This document shows, piece after piece, positions 10,601-19,400 of a stretch of DNA of 64,000 bases. The stretch is from an uncultured Dehalococcoidia bacterium (GTDB lineage: Bacteria > Chloroflexota > Dehalococcoidia > Lucifugimonadales > Lucifugimonadaceae). The DNA is taken from assembly GCA_958295935.1 (NCBI GenBank), contig OY282385.1:2686181-2750180 (forward strand). Reading direction: 5' to 3'. The notes under the pieces are model-generated. The model was not told the DNA's origin, did no database searches, and worked only from the letters and a program-made list of their open reading frames with translations. Every line of letters starts with the position of its first letter. Within the stretch, counting starts at the first letter, position 1. The position numbers and the translations under genes were made by a program.

Positions 10601-10985
10601 CGCCGGCCTCCTGCGCAGAGACCGCGGTCAGGAGCCGGTGGGTCGAATCGAGCGCCCGGTAAGTATCGTCGCCGGAGAACGCTTCCTGATGGGCCCAGCG
10701 ATTCCGCACCCCCCGCAGCTCGCCCACGAGGCTCCGCTCAGCGTGCCCCAAGATGTTTCGGTAGACCTCGTTCCAGGAGTCCCACGTGACCCTCAGAAGG
10801 GCTGCGGAGTCCATGCCGGAAAAGTGCGCCTTCGCGTCCCGGACAGGCTCCCCCAAGACTTGCTGCAACACCTGCACGGAGCGGCCTCTGTGGTGTTTGA
10901 TGAACTCCCGCCGGACGAACGGCTCAAGTCCGCTCTTGAGCATGTCCATTGCGGCGCCTACTCGGTCCCTGTTGGTTATTGCCAT
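7611..10985 (-). CDS. DUF499 ATPase with N-terminal Swt1-type HEPN domain
   Basis: A 1124-residue protein. Residues ~1-130 form a Swt1-like HEPN domain with the RNase-type R-x4-H motif in VRNRWAHQ near residue 95. A P-loop follows (NFGGGKTHS, residues ~243-251) with Walker B LILIDEW near 365, the DUF499 ATPase signature. The acidic, low-complexity stretch near residues 990-1060 is a linker before a C-terminal 60-residue domain. Proteins of this type occur beside DUF1156 methyltransferases in loci annotated as antiphage, as here. The ATG has a perfect GGAGG site 5 nt upstream. It is the last gene of the minus-strand operon, 96 nt after the nucleotidyltransferase gene. Likely an ATP-driven effector or sensor of the modification system; whether the HEPN domain is catalytic is not known from sequence. 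Confidence 0.88.
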   Translation of the reverse strand: MAITNRDRVGAAMDMLKSGLEPFVRREFIKHHRGRSVQVLQQVLGEPVRDAKAHFSGMDSAALLRVTWDSWNEVYRNILGHAERSLVGELRGVRNRWAHQEAFSGDDTYRALDSTHRLLTAVSAQEAGEVEKAKMELLRVRFDEQARTQRRRTAVRTIESQAATGLKPWREVVTPHQDVTSGRYQQAEFAADLWQVHLGEGSPEYRDPSEFFRRTYLTDSLKRLLDGAVRRLAGTGGDPVVQLQTNFGGGKTHSMLALYHLFSGAPVDELPGIDAVMQNAGVAALPSVNRVVLVGTKIQPGNPVTKADGTKVRTLWGEIAWQLGQSAGGEAEARRAYERVRPDDEHATNPGDALRQLLNEYGPSLILIDEWVAYARQLHDEGDLPAGSFETQFTFAQALSESAKAAKNCLLVISLPASESTDSPHAGADDVEVGGLRGRAALNRLRNVIGRVDSPWRPASAEESFEIVRRRLLQPITDQAHFATRDNVARAFCDLYRTSHQEFPPECAEADYEKRIRDAYPIHPEVFERLYADWSTLLSFQRTRGVLRLMASVIHSLWEKGDRNPLILPANLPLDDSRVQFELTRYLPENWVPVIDRDVDGVNSLPLRLDGEVPNLGKYGACRRVARSIYLGSAPIPAAANQGIEDRRIKLGCVIPGEPAAVFGDAMRRLGSAATYLYQDGARYWYSTQPTVATLAESRAEEHRRNRDKVDQEIERRLKADLSNRGDFNRVHILPSSSHDVQDDLETSLVVLGPTYSHVRGESDSRAVTVAKSMLESRGSSPRLFRNTLVFLAADDTRLQDLEDGVRRYLAWQSIIADKERLDLPPHQVRQAESQMNAADGAVTARIGETYQWLLVPVQSTPQVGVEWQAIRLAGQGALAERASRRMRSEELLITGFAGTRLRMELDRIPLWRGDHVPVRQLLDDFARYTYLPRLKEPAVLLEAIRNGISLMMWQQDSFAYADSYDEGEKRYRGLQHGPRAALSDSDPGLVVRPDVAQSQMDAEAVSAAKAVEGTGTDDGEGIVKIGEDPRSFGKGPSAPHSSAAPKRRYHGSVKLLNPARAGTDAGQIADEVISHLAGLMNAKVRLTLEIEADVPDGVPEQVVRTVTENSRTLNFDDSGFESE

Positions 10986-11081
10986 GCGTTCCTCCCTGCC
11001 GCCTATTCGGCAAGAGCGCCTCGGCGCCTGAATTCCGCGGCTACGGAGTCATGGAGCGAGCATGCCTCCTGCACCACGAGA

Positions 11082-11399
11082 TCAGGGTCGATCATAGACG
11101 ACCTTCCCTTCCCGGAGGGCAGCATGGAGCACGGTTCCTACAATGCTGCCTCGACTCGCAATCTCATCCGGCGTAGCCACCACGATGTCCTTGCTGACCG
11201 GAAGGTCTCCGAGCGACCGCCGTATTTCGACCGCTGCGCTGCGCTTGTCCGTCACGCCGCCCATCACGACGAGCAGGTCGACGTCGCTCCACTTGTTGAC
11301 GTCGCCACGTGCTCGAGAGCCGAAGAGCACGATGCGAGACGGTTGGAACCGTTCAACGATGCGGTCCACCATGGTCGATATTATCGTTTCGGAGGTCAT
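11082..11399 (-). CDS. MNT-type minimal nucleotidyltransferase (MntA-like antitoxin family)
   Basis: A 105-residue minimal nucleotidyltransferase of the pol-beta superfamily. The motif GSRARGDVNKWSDVDLLV (residues ~27-44) supplies the G-S and D-x-D residues that bind nucleotide and metal. Family members such as MntA silence HEPN ribonucleases by AMPylation. Its ATG overlaps the stop of the DUF1156 methyltransferase by 4 nt (ATGA), so it is translationally coupled. No separate HepT-like gene follows: the only thing between it and the next gene is a 30-codon open frame overlapping its stop. The nearest HEPN domain is the N-terminus of the DUF499 ATPase encoded next, which makes that protein the likely partner (inference). 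Confidence 0.88.
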   Translation of the reverse strand: MTSETIISTMVDRIVERFQPSRIVLFGSRARGDVNKWSDVDLLVVMGGVTDKRSAAVEIRRSLGDLPVSKDIVVATPDEIASRGSIVGTVLHAALREGKVVYDRP

Positions 11400-14266
11400 C
11401 GCGCGGCGGCGCCTTCGCTGATAAGGGATATCTGTTGAACACTGGAACTCTCCCTGGCCAGCCGCGTTATCTCCGGCCAGCTCTGAACCAGTGCGTTGTA
11501 GCTCTGGGCCTCTTGGGAGAGCTTCTTCCGGTCGCAGATGCGGTGGAGTCGGTAGGCCAGCTCGCGGGCGGTCTCAGCGTCGGCGCCGAGCTTGGCCACC
11601 ATTTCGGCGGCGACAAGCTCGCCCTGGTCGAGAACGCGCACCAGGTGATGCGCCGCTGCCCAAACTGCGAACTTTTGTTCTATCTCCGGGTCCCAGTCCT
11701 CCGGCAGCTCGCTGGGCTGGAGCAGGCGCACGCTGCCCGCCTCTGACTCCAGCATCCCCGCCTCGACCATTCCCGACATGCTGGTGTTCTTGGCCTTTGA
11801 GAGAGTCTCGGCTATTCCGAAGTCGCCTTCGGCAAAGCCCGACTGCTCGAACCAGGCCAGCGCCCATCGGGTATCGGCGTCGAAGTCTCCCTCTTGTTCG
11901 GCCAGCGTCTCGTCCAGGGTCTGGTTGATGAGGGCGAGGGCTTCGCTCACGGACACGGTTTTCCCGCTGGCGTCCAGCACCTTTGCGTAGCGGGTAAACA
12001 CGGCCATGCCGGGGCCGATGGCGGCCTGGGCCAGGTCCACCGGGGCGATGTTCCCGGCCTGCATCTGCTTCAGGGCCGGGGGCAGTTCTGCTTTGAGAGC
12101 ATTGACGAACTCGCGGCGCGTGGCCATCGGCGCATCCTGCGACCGTGGACGGCAGACCAGGACGACGGAGGAGGCGAGAGCGTTGGCGCCCAACGCATTT
12201 GACCTTCCGGAGCGTTCGGTTCTCATGGGCCAAGTACCAATGATCTGAAAGCCGGTGTTCACCAGCGCGGATAGCATCGTGTCCCATCCGGTCGAGGTTA
12301 CGCCCTGCCGCGTCTCTTCCTGTTGCTTGTAGGCGTAGAAGATGGACGACGGAAACTCCGTCGTGCAGCGCTCCCGTATCAGTCGCAACGTCTTGCCCAT
12401 CAGCCGCTCGAAGCGTTCGTTGGGGGTTTCGTCACCCTTCTTGTCAAATCTGGGCGCGGCTATCATCTCTTGGTCAATGGGAACCAGGATGCCGGCGAAC
12501 AGGTCGGGATATATGCCCCGTAGCAGGGGGCGCAGCCACACGTAGAAGAAGTCGGAGAGCTCCGCGTAGCTGATGTTGTCGTAGTAGGGCGGGTCTGTGA
12601 CTATTACCGGGCCGCTCTCTGCGTGGATGGTGGTCGAAGCGTCGGCTTGGTGTGCCTCGCCAGCGTTCATATGTGCGGGAAGACGCTCGACCACTTTTGA
12701 GACCCACTCAATTTGCCCCATCCAATTTTGGGATGAATTTGAAAATGGGTTGGCTTCTGCAAAATCATAAATCATTGGAATCGCTTGGCGAGCGAAAACT
12801 CCGGCGACTTTGTCGCCGGAGTTTTGCCAGCGTGCATAACTACAACCGCTGTCTGCTGTCCTGCCGATAGCAAGAGCTAGGTACGTGCAGAGGACATTAG
12901 CGTACTGCTCCTCTGCGCCGTCAGCGCGTGCTTTGGCGACAGCCTTTGCCACCATATCCGTGAAGGTGGCAAGAGCAACGAGTTGACGTTGGGTGAACAA
13001 CTGATGCCAATGAGTAATGCCGTACCCACGACCGCTTATCTTGTAAGCGGTCGTGGGCATCTTTTGATCAGGATATGAACCTAATTCGGGCTTAGCGGAC
13101 AATGCCTTCTGGATATGCTTCTTAGTTGGCGACAGGAAGAGCCGCTTGCGTTTGCCCTCGGCAACTATCGCCGTCATCTGCTCGCCCATGTTCCCGGCCC
13201 TGGACTGTTCACGGATGTAAGCATGAGGCGCCGCCCCGTTGCAGGCTAGACACACAACGCCCTTGCCGCCGCGAATCACAGTGCGCTCAAGCGGTATGTT
13301 TGCGCCGGTGTCCTGCACCACAAAGGAAATCCGTCTCGATTTTCGCTCAACTGTCGGGCGCATCCAGTGTTCGTTGCCGGGTTTCTTGGACGCTCGAAAG
13401 GTGGTCATCAGGGGCATATCCGCGCCGCAGGCCGGGTTGGGACAGGGGACGGTGCGGGCCCACAGCCAGGCGATGACTGTAGCCTCGCCGCCGTCGGGCA
13501 GCTTGACCTTTGGGTAGAGATGTCCGATACGCTCAAGCGCCCTCTCGCGTATCCACTTGCCGTAGTAGCGGATGTCGTCGGCCAGGCCGGCGGCGGCGCG
13601 CCAGGCGATGCGTTTCTCCTTGCGGCCTTTTTTGGCCTTGCCGGTGGTCATACCCAGCGGATTGGCGTCCGGGTTCACCGGGGGGCGGTCGGCGAACTGG
13701 GGCGGCAGCTCGATGAGGGCCTTGTTGATGAGAACCGCAACGGGGTTGAGGTCGGAGGCGACAGCCCGGAGTCCGAGCCGCTGCGCTTCCAAAGGGATGG
13801 AGCCGCCGCCAGCAAAGGGGTCGTAGATGGGCAGCGCCTTGTCCTTCAGGTAGCGCAGCACCTTGGTCGGGCTATCCTTGCGGGGAGCGGTCTCGCCGCG
13901 CGAACGGGCAACGGAACGGGCTATCTCATAGCGGGCCTCGTTTTGGATCTCCCTTGCTTCTGGCTTGCTCTCGTCGGTGCTTTCCCATTTGACCAGTTTG
14001 CGGATGACGTCATGGAGGCGTTTGCGCTCGGCTGTCTGGTCCTCCTCTGTGGGGAATTCGTCGGGGCAGGAGGAAGGGTCGTCCACCATGCTGGAAAAGA
14101 TGACGGCGCGGCAGGCGGCCAGCGGCCTACGGGCCCACCACAGATGCAGCGTGCTGGGGTGGCCGTGCCGGATGGACTTCTCCCGCTTGGACTCGGCGTT
14201 TATCTCGTCCAGCGGGAGGTCGACCTCGATGAGCTTCTTGCGTGTGGTGACTGGCGGCGCGATCAT
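11396..14266 (-). CDS. DUF1156 DNA methyltransferase (adenine/cytosine-N4 type)
   Basis: A 956-residue DNA methyltransferase. The N-terminal DUF1156 block (LIEVDLPLDEIN... LHLWWARRPLAA) is followed by the SAM-binding motif YDPFAGGGSIPLEAQRLG near residue 146 and, after a long insertion with CxxxxC pairs, the catalytic motif DPPYYDN near residue 557. D-P-P-Y is typical of amino-methylating enzymes (N6-adenine or N4-cytosine). I place the start at 14266 rather than 33 nt upstream: the ATG overlaps the upstream stop as TGATG and has GAGGGA just ahead. Usual neighbours are a DUF499 ATPase and SNF2-type helicases, both present in this operon. Presumed role: protective modification of host DNA in an antiphage system. 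Target sequence cannot be read from the protein. Confidence 0.92.
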   Translation of the reverse strand: MIAPPVTTRKKLIEVDLPLDEINAESKREKSIRHGHPSTLHLWWARRPLAACRAVIFSSMVDDPSSCPDEFPTEEDQTAERKRLHDVIRKLVKWESTDESKPEAREIQNEARYEIARSVARSRGETAPRKDSPTKVLRYLKDKALPIYDPFAGGGSIPLEAQRLGLRAVASDLNPVAVLINKALIELPPQFADRPPVNPDANPLGMTTGKAKKGRKEKRIAWRAAAGLADDIRYYGKWIRERALERIGHLYPKVKLPDGGEATVIAWLWARTVPCPNPACGADMPLMTTFRASKKPGNEHWMRPTVERKSRRISFVVQDTGANIPLERTVIRGGKGVVCLACNGAAPHAYIREQSRAGNMGEQMTAIVAEGKRKRLFLSPTKKHIQKALSAKPELGSYPDQKMPTTAYKISGRGYGITHWHQLFTQRQLVALATFTDMVAKAVAKARADGAEEQYANVLCTYLALAIGRTADSGCSYARWQNSGDKVAGVFARQAIPMIYDFAEANPFSNSSQNWMGQIEWVSKVVERLPAHMNAGEAHQADASTTIHAESGPVIVTDPPYYDNISYAELSDFFYVWLRPLLRGIYPDLFAGILVPIDQEMIAAPRFDKKGDETPNERFERLMGKTLRLIRERCTTEFPSSIFYAYKQQEETRQGVTSTGWDTMLSALVNTGFQIIGTWPMRTERSGRSNALGANALASSVVLVCRPRSQDAPMATRREFVNALKAELPPALKQMQAGNIAPVDLAQAAIGPGMAVFTRYAKVLDASGKTVSVSEALALINQTLDETLAEQEGDFDADTRWALAWFEQSGFAEGDFGIAETLSKAKNTSMSGMVEAGMLESEAGSVRLLQPSELPEDWDPEIEQKFAVWAAAHHLVRVLDQGELVAAEMVAKLGADAETARELAYRLHRICDRKKLSQEAQSYNALVQSWPEITRLARESSSVQQISLISEGAAAR

Positions 14267-14742
14267 CAGCGAAGTCCCTCGGTCAGCTTGTCTCCGCATT
14301 TAATCAGTCGAACAGGTTCGAGGCTGCCTCGAAATGAAATCATGGCGCTTTTACGCTTCAAAGCGTCCCGTTCGGCTATATTTATTCCACGCCCGAAAGC
14401 GGCGACGGGCCGGAATTTGGTCAAGGTGTTCTGCGGGACAATCTGCTCAGCAACCTGGGCGCCTGCCTGGAGTTGGCGGACAACTTTGCTGGTGTGGAAC
14501 CTACCTCGCTTTAGTTCCATGGGGCAAACCCAACCCACACCGGAGGAATCTTCTGCGATGAATAGATAATCGCAACGCACCTGATCCGATCCTAATGGCG
14601 AGCCGTTCTTATCGAAATCTACAATCAAGCGGGGAGCCGGAGCATCGCGCAACGATACTCTACACCCCTCCTTATTGATCCTTGCCTTTACGATACAGGA
14701 TTCGTTGACTTTGGTGAGGACACATTTCAGCAGCCCGTCCAT
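14266..14742 (-). CDS. Small PD-(D/E)XK-like protein, copy 1 of the ATPase-nuclease module
   Basis: A 158-residue protein without a family name I know. Its centre reads RCDYLFIAEDSS... CPMELKRG: an Asp, then ~16 residues, then E-x-K, the signature of PD-(D/E)XK nucleases. A helix with QLQAGAQVAEQ follows, resembling the Gln-bearing helix of that fold. A second protein at 27215-27703 shares GCxVSL, CD[YF]xF, ELK[RK]G, QLQxGAQ, RF-P-VA and the LTE near the C-terminus. The ATG overlaps the ATPase stop (TAATG) and the TGA overlaps the methyltransferase start, so ATPase, this protein and methyltransferase are translationally coupled. Probable role: nuclease-type effector working with the ATPase. 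The nuclease call rests on motif spacing only and could be an inactive or non-nuclease relative. Confidence 0.7.
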   Translation of the reverse strand: MDGLLKCVLTKVNESCIVKARINKEGCRVSLRDAPAPRLIVDFDKNGSPLGSDQVRCDYLFIAEDSSGVGWVCPMELKRGRFHTSKVVRQLQAGAQVAEQIVPQNTLTKFRPVAAFGRGINIAERDALKRKSAMISFRGSLEPVRLIKCGDKLTEGLR

Positions 14743-16373
14743 TAGTCGTTCCCAATTCGACTGGCGATTTCAGCCCATTTATTGTGTAGGGCCACTGCCA
14801 CGTCGTTGAAGTCGGACGGATAGAGGCCGGAGTCGTCGATATCGATCTCGCTTACGGTTGACCCTCTGCCCCTTCTTACATTTGGAGTGAACAGCCATGC
14901 CCCTACCTGATCGGAGCGCAGCGCAACGTCACCCCCATCAATCTCCTGCCGTTCTGCCTTCGGGATTTGAGATAGCCGGACCAAATTGGCGAGCTCCTCC
15001 AGCAACCACTCGCTATGCGTGGTAACGATAACCCGAATGCCGGCGAGCACAGCGGCCGCGAGTTCTCGCGTAAACGCAACCTGCATGGCCGGGTGCAGAT
15101 GCGATTCCGGTTCTTCGATGATCAGCACGTCGCCTGGCCCCACCAAGTGACGAAGATACAGGGCCACCGGCGCCAACTCGGAAACCATAGAAGATGCCCG
15201 CGTCAACGGCAGATTCTCATTCCAGCCGTCCGGGCGATAGGTGAAATTAGGGTAACCGGTCCGCGTTGACTCCATCCGTACGGCCCCTGCGAGAACGTTC
15301 TCTTCCAGACGCGTTGCCAAGGCAGCGACATGGCCTTGGCGATTCCTCCATGGCAGTCCGCTTACTCCGCTCATCTCGATTAGCTCACTCAAAAAATCAG
15401 CCAGCACCCCTGATAAGAGTGGCGTATTGCCAAAGGGGCGGATGCCGGCTGCAGTGGCATTCTGGACGAGCGTGCTTACGACCACTTGGTGGCTATGCAT
15501 GACCCCGGTGCGGTCGGCAGGCAAGTAATATGCGTTTCGGTGGAGAGGATAAAACAGCGAGGTGAACGCGCGCGCGGCCATCGAAGCAATCACGCTCCTG
15601 AGATTGTCATCGGAGTTACGATCCCTATCGTCATGGATATCGAGTGCCCCTAGCGCCGTTAGTGCCTCTATCTCACGTATGTCATAAGGAAGCGGTTCGC
15701 GATCTCCAATGGTTCCCGAAAATTGGATACTACTCTTCTTACGCAATCGAAGCTCGTATCGAACTATTCCTGTGCTGTCCCTCCTGGGGATGGATAGTTC
15801 GACTCTTGCAGCAACACCTGATTTTGAACGGCGAATCAATTCATTGAGATTATCAACGCCAAAGCATCGACCGATTTCTCTTTCTAGATTGTTCTCAAAA
15901 CCGTGGGGTTGTTCGACAATGGTGCGCATGTATGAAGCCACCTGCTCAGGCAGCGGATTAAGGAGCGATGAACTGAGCGGCTCCCTTCTTCGCGAGAACT
16001 TCCGGTTCTCGTCGAGTTGCTTTACAAGCCATTCGCGAAACTCTTCCATCTCAGCAGGACCCAAGTCATCAAAACTATCCGACCGATGGAAAATAGCATT
16101 GAGGTAGTCGCCTGGTCGCCGTATATACGCATATGGGGAAGCAGTCCCACTTCCGAAACATTGATACAGTGCATACATTAGAATCGAGAGGTAGGATTTC
16201 CCCGTATTGCTCGGACCAATGAACACCGTCAGCGGTCGGAGCGCCACACTGGCCCGGGAGATAGGTCCGAAATTCTCCACGTTCAGCCGATATTCTCCGG
16301 TGAGTGGTTGACTTCCTGTCTCAGGAGTCACAGATACCTCCGTATTGGCTTTGTCCGATCTGTACTCGGACAT
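14742..16373 (-). CDS. ABC/OLD-like AAA ATPase, copy 1 of the ATPase-nuclease module
   Basis: A 543-residue ATPase of the AAA_15/AAA_21 (ABC-type, OLD-like) class. Walker A FIGPSNTGKSYL lies near residue 50. A signature-like SSMVSELAP and Walker B VLIIEEPESHLHP near residue 415 come much later, followed by the H-loop TTHSE near 450. The long middle part (residues ~80-380) would form the inserted coiled/helical arm of SMC/OLD-like ATPases. There is no TOPRIM domain at the C-terminus, unlike OLD or GajA, so cutting would have to come from another protein; the small D...ExK protein encoded 1 nt out of phase downstream is the obvious candidate. A paralogue with the same motifs lies at 27696-29252. 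It sits 87 nt after the SNF2 gene, inside an operon whose other genes are usually adjacent, which suggests a module inserted later. Confidence 0.88.
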   Translation of the reverse strand: MSEYRSDKANTEVSVTPETGSQPLTGEYRLNVENFGPISRASVALRPLTVFIGPSNTGKSYLSILMYALYQCFGSGTASPYAYIRRPGDYLNAIFHRSDSFDDLGPAEMEEFREWLVKQLDENRKFSRRREPLSSSLLNPLPEQVASYMRTIVEQPHGFENNLEREIGRCFGVDNLNELIRRSKSGVAARVELSIPRRDSTGIVRYELRLRKKSSIQFSGTIGDREPLPYDIREIEALTALGALDIHDDRDRNSDDNLRSVIASMAARAFTSLFYPLHRNAYYLPADRTGVMHSHQVVVSTLVQNATAAGIRPFGNTPLLSGVLADFLSELIEMSGVSGLPWRNRQGHVAALATRLEENVLAGAVRMESTRTGYPNFTYRPDGWNENLPLTRASSMVSELAPVALYLRHLVGPGDVLIIEEPESHLHPAMQVAFTRELAAAVLAGIRVIVTTHSEWLLEELANLVRLSQIPKAERQEIDGGDVALRSDQVGAWLFTPNVRRGRGSTVSEIDIDDSGLYPSDFNDVAVALHNKWAEIASRIGND

Positions 16374-16460
16374 AGAGGATGTAGTTGCCCCGCCAGCGCG
16401 AGAATCGCCGGCCTAGCGTCCTTCTTGGAGGAGGACGTTTCACTTGTGTGACATTGTGCC

Positions 16461-19400
16461 TCATGACGGGGTCTCGGCGCGGGCGAGCAGTTCGGGCAGG
16501 TCGTAGTTGACGCTGGTGACGCCGAAGTCCGGCTCGCGGCGGAACGGCCTGCGGACGTAGTGTACCTGTTCCGCTCCACCGTCCCGAAACTCGACGATGG
16601 CCAGGATGTAGTCCTCCGGCTTGTTCAGGGAGGTGAGTATCTCGTTCTTGGTGACCGTAACGGTCGCCGCGCCCTGTACTCGCCCCTTCACCTCGATGAA
16701 ACGCAGCTTGCCCGTGCCGGGCACCCGGCTTTCGACGTCGTAGCCGAGCTTGTCGGACTCGCGGTCCACCGGCTCGAATCCAAGACCGCGCTCGACCTGC
16801 ATCACCGCAGTTCTTGCACGCGCGGCCGCGGCTTGAGTGTCTCGAATCGCCGCACTTGTGCTGACTGCGCCGGCCATCTTGCGAAGCAGTCCGGCGGGCA
16901 CGACCAGAACGCCGCCGAGGACTACGGGGGGCAACGGCGACAACTGCCGCTCACGTTGAATCTCGTCCATTCGCTTCTGCAACCGCGCCTGAAGGTCGTC
17001 GGCCCGGCGGCGGGCCTCGGCGGAGTTGAGGCGGGCGTTGGGTTTCCCCGCCTGTTCCTGCATCCGGAGCTTGGCGGCCTGAAGGTCCCAGTAGGTGATC
17101 TCCTTGGTCAGGCGTTCCTTGACCGCGGCCTCCGCCTTTGAGAGGAGATCCAGCTTCTTCGACCGGACCTCTTCGAGGTGCTCAGGCACCAGCTGAGACA
17201 CGGCAAATTCGACGGCCTTGGCTTCCAGGCCGCCCCCAATCCAGCTGCACTCAGGCCGGCCGATTATCTCCTGCACCGTGGGTTCCCCATCATCCAGTGG
17301 CCGGTAGTCGAGGTAGGGCGCGTAGTCCTGGCCCACCGTCTCGAGTTCCGCATCCACTCCCACGTAGAGCATTCTCCTGGAGATGGTCCGCTGCTCTCCG
17401 GAGCGCGTGCGGCTTCCGTCCTGGATGCTGTGCTCCAGGTACATGAGTACCCTGGGCCGGTCGCCATCGTCGTTGTCGTCCACCAGGGCCGCACTCTGCC
17501 TGAGTACTCCCCGGTGCCGCTCCAACGTGAGGTCTATGGCGGCGTCCAGCAGCGGGTGGCCTGGGCAGACGAACGCCGCAGGCAGCTGGCCGGGAGGGGC
17601 CATGAGTGACTTCTCGAAGGTGATGCGCTCGTAGCGAGGGAGTACCGGCTCGCCCAGACCGATCAGCCGGTCGCGGTCGCGTACCTGCGCCGGGACGCGG
17701 CTGACCTGGTAGCGCCGAGGCTCCCTCTCCCTCATCCTGCCGCCCAGGCGCCGGAAGGCCTCGATGAAGAAGGACTCGATGTAGTGGGGCTGGAGCCTCC
17801 TGACCTCGGCCCGCTCCATCTCCTCACGAATCCTGAGCACCTGGCGGGTGTCCATAGAGTCCTGGGCCAGGGCGGACTCGGCCAGTAGGTCCTGAACCTG
17901 GCCCCGGTCGAAAGCCTCGTTCACCGCGAAGTTCAGCCTGGCTTGTACCTCGGGGCGTTCTCCATATCGGATGGCCTCCATGAGCAGATCGCGCAATGGC
18001 TTGCCCTCGAACTGTACCTTGCCCAGCACGTCGAACACCTGCCCGCCCAGGGCCTGCCGCTGTTCTTCCAGCTTCTCGAGGAGGGTGTGATAGACGTCGC
18101 CCTCCCTGGTCTCGTGAGCTACCAGGTTCCAGAGGTGGCAGACCTGTGTTTGACCGATTCGATGAATGCGGCCGAACCGCTGCTCGATACGGTTGGGGTT
18201 CCAGGGCAGGTCGTAGTTCACCATCAGATGAGCGCGCTGTAGGTTGATCCCCTCGGAGGCTGCGTCGTTGGCGAGGAGAATCTGCACCTGGGGGTCGTGC
18301 AGGAAAGACTCCTGGACGGCCCGCCGGTCCTCTCGGCCGACACCGCCGTGGATCATGACTATGGCTTCCTGGCGGCCCAGGAGGGTTGTTATCCGCTGGT
18401 GGAGGTAGTTGAGGGTGTCACGGTGCTCGGTGAAGATGACGAGCTTTTGGTAGGGGGAGGGCGCGAACGGCTCTTTGGTCCCTTCCGACGCAGGGGTGAA
18501 GAACCTGTTGAGCAGGTCTGCGAGTTCCTGCCATTTCTTATCCTCGCCGCTGGCCCGTACTGTCTGCGCCAGCGATTGCAGGCTGCGCAGACTCTCAATC
18601 TCAGCCTCAAGCTCTTCAACCGTCCGCGCAGCCGTAGCGCGGTCGAGTATCTCCTCCTCGGCGGCTGCGACCTCTTCACCGGGGGCGTCCTCCAGGTCGG
18701 CGAAGTCTTCCTCGTCCCATTGAGGGACGCTGGCAGATAGCGAGTAGGCGGCCTGTGAGCCCCGCCGCAGTAGTTGAAGCTCACGGTGACGGCTCTCCAG
18801 CCGCTCCTTGCGCCGAGAGAGGGACTGGTAGATGGCCTCGGGTGAAGACGCCAGCCGTCGTTGAAGGATGGTGAGCGCAAATCCCACGGTTCCCGCTCGC
18901 TTGTCGTTCTGCAGGGCCTCGGCCCGGTTGAACTCTTCCCGAACGTATTCAGTCACGTCGCCGTACAGGCGGGCCTCGCCGTCGGACAGCGTGTATGGGA
19001 CCACATAGGCCCGCCGTTCAGGGAACAACGGCGTGGCATCGAACTTGTACAGCCTCTCCTTCACCATTCGGCGCATTAGATCGGAGACGTCGGCCGTGTG
19101 TACGCCGTCACGGAATCGGCCCTCGAAGCGGTCGCCGTCCAATAGGGCCATGAACAGCTGGAAGTCCTCTTCCTTGCCGTTGTGCGGAGTCGCGGTGAGG
19201 AGCAGGAAATGGCGGGTACGCGTCGAGAGCATCTGCCCCAGCCTGTATCGCTTGGTGTATCTGATCTCGCCGCCGAAGAAGGATGCCGACATCTTATGGG
19301 CCTCGTCGCAGATCACCAGGTCCCATCCGCCATCGCGTGCCTGGAGCAGGGCCTGGACGTCCTCGTCGCGGGCCAGCTTGTCGAGGCGCGCTATGGCAAG

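Noticed and set aside
11003..11095. 30-codon minus-strand frame between the MNT and DUF499 genes
   Set aside because: It overlaps the MNT stop and could be read, but has no ribosome site of its own, no similarity I can name, and is too short for a HepT partner. Left as a possible remnant.
16321..16464. 47-codon minus-strand frame coupled to the SNF2 stop (ATGA)
   Set aside because: Overlaps the start of the ATPase gene, is basic and structureless, and has no recognisable family. Chance is the simpler explanation.
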